Shown piece after piece: positions 61,524 through 64,000 of a DNA stretch of 64,000 nucleotides. The notes under the pieces were generated by a model. It searched no databases. It was not told where the DNA came from and saw nothing but the letters and a program-made list of their open reading frames with translations. Within the stretch, counting starts at the first letter, position 1; each line of letters begins with the position of its first letter. Origin of the DNA: JBGSKV01 sp041740975 (GTDB lineage Bacteria; Bdellovibrionota_B; Oligoflexia; Oligoflexales; JALZUQ01); the NCBI GenBank assembly GCA_041740975.1, contig JBGSKV010000117.1, positions 62,001-126,000 of the forward strand, given 5' to 3'. Made by a program: the position numbers and the translations under genes.

Positions 61524-62444
61524 ATGACGTCGACCCTGAACAAGCAGACACCTTTGAAACAGCCGTTCCGCGGAGTAGCTCTCGTTGTTTTTTGGCTAAA
61601 GTTTTCGGTTTCGGCCATTTTTTATTTCTCAACAATTATAGCGTTGAATGGAATACAGGTTCTGACCCTTGTCATTCGTCCATTTTCCGTCAATGCGTTT
61701 CGAGCCGCAAATCGTTTCATTGCCAATCAATGGTGGACGTGGAGTGTCATTGGAGCAGAAAAAGTGTTGGGCGTAGAGTTTGTCATGACGGGTGATGACG
61801 TACCGCCGCAAGAAAATGCATTAATATTCGCGAACCATCAGCAGATGCCAGACATCGTCGTCATCATGATGCTAGCTTACCGAAAAGGTCGGTTGGGCGA
61901 TATGAAGTGGTTTGTCAAACATGTCATTAAATATGTCCCTGGAATTGGATGGGGCATGCAGTTTTTGGATTGCTTGTTTCTCAAAAGGGACTGGATGGCG
62001 GACAAACCTCGCATTCTTGCAACCTTTCAAAAGATTCTCACGCATAAAGTATCCATATGGTTGATTACCTTCGTTGAGGGAACTCGTATAACTCCAGCAA
62101 AACTAGCCGCGGCCCGCGAGTTTGCGGCGCAAAAGAATCTTCCTCTATTGAATTACGTCATGCTGCCTCGCACGCGAGGGTTCACCTCAGCATTAGAAGG
62201 ATTGAAAGGTCATGTCGATGCAGTCTATGATCTGACAATTGGATATGAAACGGGTATCCCTCGTCTTTATCAAATGTACGGAGGCGCTGTGAAGAGGGTT
62301 CACTTAGATGTCCGCCGTTTTCCGATTGCCAGTCTTCCTGTGACGGAAACAGAACGAGCGCAGTGGCTTGTTCAGCGTTTTGTTCGAAAAGATAAGATCA
62401 TGGGTGAGTTTTTTCAAACAGGTCAGTTCCCTCAAAAATCTTAA
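61524..62444 (+). CDS. 1-acyl-sn-glycerol-3-phosphate acyltransferase-like (LPLAT)
   Basis: 306 residues. Two N-terminal membrane segments (VALVVFWLKFSVSAIFYFST, VLTLVIRPFS), then the acyltransferase motifs: NHQQMPD (block I, HxxxxD) and FVEGTR (block III), with PRTRGF as block IV. Resembles the E. coli YihG/YiiX-type lysophospholipid acyltransferases in length. Starts with GGTGA upstream and has no operon partner. The lipid substrate is unknown. Confidence 0.88.
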   Translation: MTSTLNKQTPLKQPFRGVALVVFWLKFSVSAIFYFSTIIALNGIQVLTLVIRPFSVNAFRAANRFIANQWWTWSVIGAEKVLGVEFVMTGDDVPPQENALIFANHQQMPDIVVIMMLAYRKGRLGDMKWFVKHVIKYVPGIGWGMQFLDCLFLKRDWMADKPRILATFQKILTHKVSIWLITFVEGTRITPAKLAAAREFAAQKNLPLLNYVMLPRTRGFTSALEGLKGHVDAVYDLTIGYETGIPRLYQMYGGAVKRVHLDVRRFPIASLPVTETERAQWLVQRFVRKDKIMGEFFQTGQFPQKS

Positions 62445-62567
62445 CCACGAAATTAACGAACTGACAGATTTATCGCTCTCTAGAAATTCAAAATTACTGA
62501 CTTAAAAAAAATAATTAAAGTTTTTACCAAGAAATTCCGATAGGCCGCCTAACTAGAGGTGCGCCCT

Positions 62568-63545
62568 ATGAATTTCAGACTCTTTTTGCTGCTTTTGACT
62601 GCGATTTCTTGTTCTAACTCGGATTTCCGTGGTGGTGGGGTTCAAGTCGGAGACGTCGTAGTCAACGGCAACTCTGTTGTTCAAACGATTCCTCTCAATG
62701 CTAGTTCTAAGAAAGTGGATTTGGTCTGGCTTATTGATAACTCAGGTTCGATGGGCGACGAAGCGGCCAATGTTCGCAATAATTTTTCTTCGTTTATCAG
62801 TACGCTTGGCAGCTCCACAGATCTCAAACTCGCGCTGATTTCAAGCACCTCCACGATGTCATCTTCTGGAGGAACGGGGGTAACCTTGCCCGTATCGGGC
62901 CCAAACTATTTGCAAGTTCCAACATTCGTTAATAGTAATGACGCCCTAAGTTTGGCAGCAGTTGCAACCTGTCCTAACAATGGGCCAGGCATGGTTTGTG
63001 GACAACCTATTTTGACCCCTGGCTTTGGATTTGATCCGGAATTCGATGGCGTGAATCCTTCGGGAAAACTCGTGAATTTCTTTCGATCTGACGCACATCG
63101 TGTGTATGTCGTTGTGACTGATGATGAAGCCTATGATGTGAATGAGTCCAATTTTTTGAGCCTTGTCACTCCTTACTCATTCAATCGTCGTCCCACTGTA
63201 TTTGCTTTCATAGGAAAAGTATCGCAGGCGGATTGCCACATTTCTCGACGTGGTACGGCGTACGAATCGCTAGCGGCCACCACTGGCGGAGAAACTTTTG
63301 ATATTTGTGAGAAGAACTGGCAGCCGCATTTTGCAAAGTTAACTTCAAGTGTGGAAAATATCGCAAGTAAAGAATTCATCCTCAATAAAACTCCCGTTCG
63401 TATTGTGAGTGTGAAGCTTGATGGCCAGGTGCTGGCTACGACGCAATACTCCATTGATGGTAATAAACTAGTGCTCGCCGACAATGTTGTTTCTGCTCAA
63501 AACAAAATGGTAACGGTGGAATACACCATTGCAGGAAACTCCTGA
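62568..63545 (+). CDS. Lipoprotein with a von Willebrand factor A domain
   Basis: 325 residues from the ATG at 62568 (AGAGG 8 nt upstream; a GTG 9 nt earlier also exists). Lipobox AISC (about residue 17). The vWA domain runs from about 45: VDLVWLIDNSGSMGDEA contains the metal-binding DxSxS, and a second ligand lies in TDDEAYDV. C-terminal region is beta-rich with a TVEYTI tail. It probably binds a partner on the cell surface in a metal-dependent way. Confidence 0.85.
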   Translation: MNFRLFLLLLTAISCSNSDFRGGGVQVGDVVVNGNSVVQTIPLNASSKKVDLVWLIDNSGSMGDEAANVRNNFSSFISTLGSSTDLKLALISSTSTMSSSGGTGVTLPVSGPNYLQVPTFVNSNDALSLAAVATCPNNGPGMVCGQPILTPGFGFDPEFDGVNPSGKLVNFFRSDAHRVYVVVTDDEAYDVNESNFLSLVTPYSFNRRPTVFAFIGKVSQADCHISRRGTAYESLAATTGGETFDICEKNWQPHFAKLTSSVENIASKEFILNKTPVRIVSVKLDGQVLATTQYSIDGNKLVLADNVVSAQNKMVTVEYTIAGNS

Positions 63546-63708
63546 TTGGGGACCTGATCACGACCTAAACGGTTTCAAGACTCCATCCCCATTCTTTAGA
63601 CACTTTCATATATAACCACCTATTTTTAATGATGAAAAAGTTGGAGCAGGATTTGCAATTTCCATCAGGAATGGTATCGAGTACCCCGCAGTTTTATGGA
63701 GATTGATC

Positions 63709-64000
63709 ATGGCTCACGTTGGAAAAAGCATTTTGTTCGTAACCGTGTTGGTTCTATTCGGTTGCCAAGGGCAAACCTCAGATATCGGTCATATTCAAGA
63801 AGCCAAAGCCGAAGAGAAAATCACTCTCGAAAAATATTTAAAAGATTCAGCGGCTTCAGAAGCACGTGTCCAGTCTTTCCAACAAACTTGGAAAGACGGC
63901 GTGAAAACATGTGGCTTCGTAGAAGAAGATATGTTGTTTTCCAAAGGTATAATTAAAAATAAATTGGACCTTACTGTTCGCTGGGCTCATACAGAGGTCA
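63709..64000 (+). CDS. Lipoprotein, N-terminal part (runs off the window)
   Basis: 97 codons are visible. GGAG lies 7 nt before the ATG at 63709. Signal peptide (SILFVTVLVLF) with a lipobox FGC at residue 19, followed by a charged helical region (EAKAEEKITLEKYLKDSAASEARVQ). The frame stays open to the window end. No domain recognised in this fragment. Confidence 0.75.
   Translation, partial: MAHVGKSILFVTVLVLFGCQGQTSDIGHIQEAKAEEKITLEKYLKDSAASEARVQSFQQTWKDGVKTCGFVEEDMLFSKGIIKNKLDLTVRWAHTEV

Noticed and set aside
63696..63956. 86-residue open frame at the right edge
   Set aside because: It lies in another frame of the lipoprotein gene starting at 63709, which has a ribosome binding site and a proper lipobox.
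1..64000. CRISPR array, restriction-modification, toxin-antitoxin or prophage genes
   Set aside because: No regularly spaced direct repeats and no cas, integrase, transposase, methyltransferase or phage structural motifs were recognised.

Overview
The window is a gene-dense stretch of bacterial chromosome, moderate in G+C, with genes on both strands, short spacers and many 4-bp stop/start overlaps. It is unusually rich in exported proteins: at least a dozen lipoproteins, plus outer-membrane and periplasmic proteins. This mix, with the ScpA/ScpB pair, RNase Y/YmdB, MgtE, TrmFO and a calcium-type NDxDG tail on a secreted enzyme, fits a Gram-negative member of the Bdellovibrionota (Bdellovibrio-like bacteria). 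That placement is inferred from gene content; there is no rRNA or tRNA in the window to confirm it. No CRISPR array, prophage, transposase or integrase was seen.

Layout. 1-5.9 kb: the 3' part of ileS, a lipoprotein metalloprotease, mgtE and a lipoate ligase-like gene, converging on a membrane protein. 6.1-9.5 kb: a membrane protein, queE with a class III aminotransferase, and a charged helical periplasmic protein. 9.6-16.7 kb: a pseudopilin, an EF-hand lipoprotein, valS, an FKBP lipoprotein, a matrixin-like lipoprotein and a glutathione synthetase-like ATP-grasp enzyme. 16.7-20.0 kb: the pgk-tpiA-trmFO operon. 20.04-20.58 kb: a gene-free stretch of three tandem long hairpins plus terminators. 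20.6-26.3 kb: a small protein, the psd / degenerate pyruvate kinase / CYTH operon, a subtilase and yqeY.

26.5-37.6 kb is the most unusual block. It holds six consecutive exported proteins: a carboxypeptidase-regulatory-type protein, a 1170-residue lipoprotein ending in a J-domain-like fold without HPD, an Ala-rich secreted protein, a lipoprotein carrying ClpB-like AAA+ modules, an unknown secreted protein and a DsbA-like lipoprotein. Chaperone-type folds that normally act in the cytosol appear here behind export signals.

37.6-49.4 kb: dapB with a tiny lipoprotein upstream that resembles LptM (found by reading the sequence; 46 residues), a beta-barrel protein, ymdB-rny, pal, the murein recycling pair mpl-ldcA, a LysM lipoprotein, a phospholipase D-like secreted enzyme and lspA. 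The 400-bp spacer at 47.04-47.44 kb carries four TGACTAG half-sites. 49.5-57.4 kb: a lytic transglycosylase, a small HTH protein, queA, a secreted unknown, an SprT-like metalloprotease and a natural LuxE-LuxC fusion. 57.5-64 kb: scpA-scpB-pseudouridine synthase, a fumarylacetoacetase-family enzyme, a small outer-membrane-like protein, a lysophospholipid acyltransferase, a vWA lipoprotein and the start of another lipoprotein.

Functionally the window combines central housekeeping (aminoacyl-tRNA synthetases, glycolysis, lysine/murein precursors, chromosome condensation, tRNA modification) with heavy investment in envelope building, murein recycling and surface proteins. The best candidates for undescribed biology are the exported AAA+/J-like cluster, the LuxE-LuxC fusion and the tandem hairpin locus.
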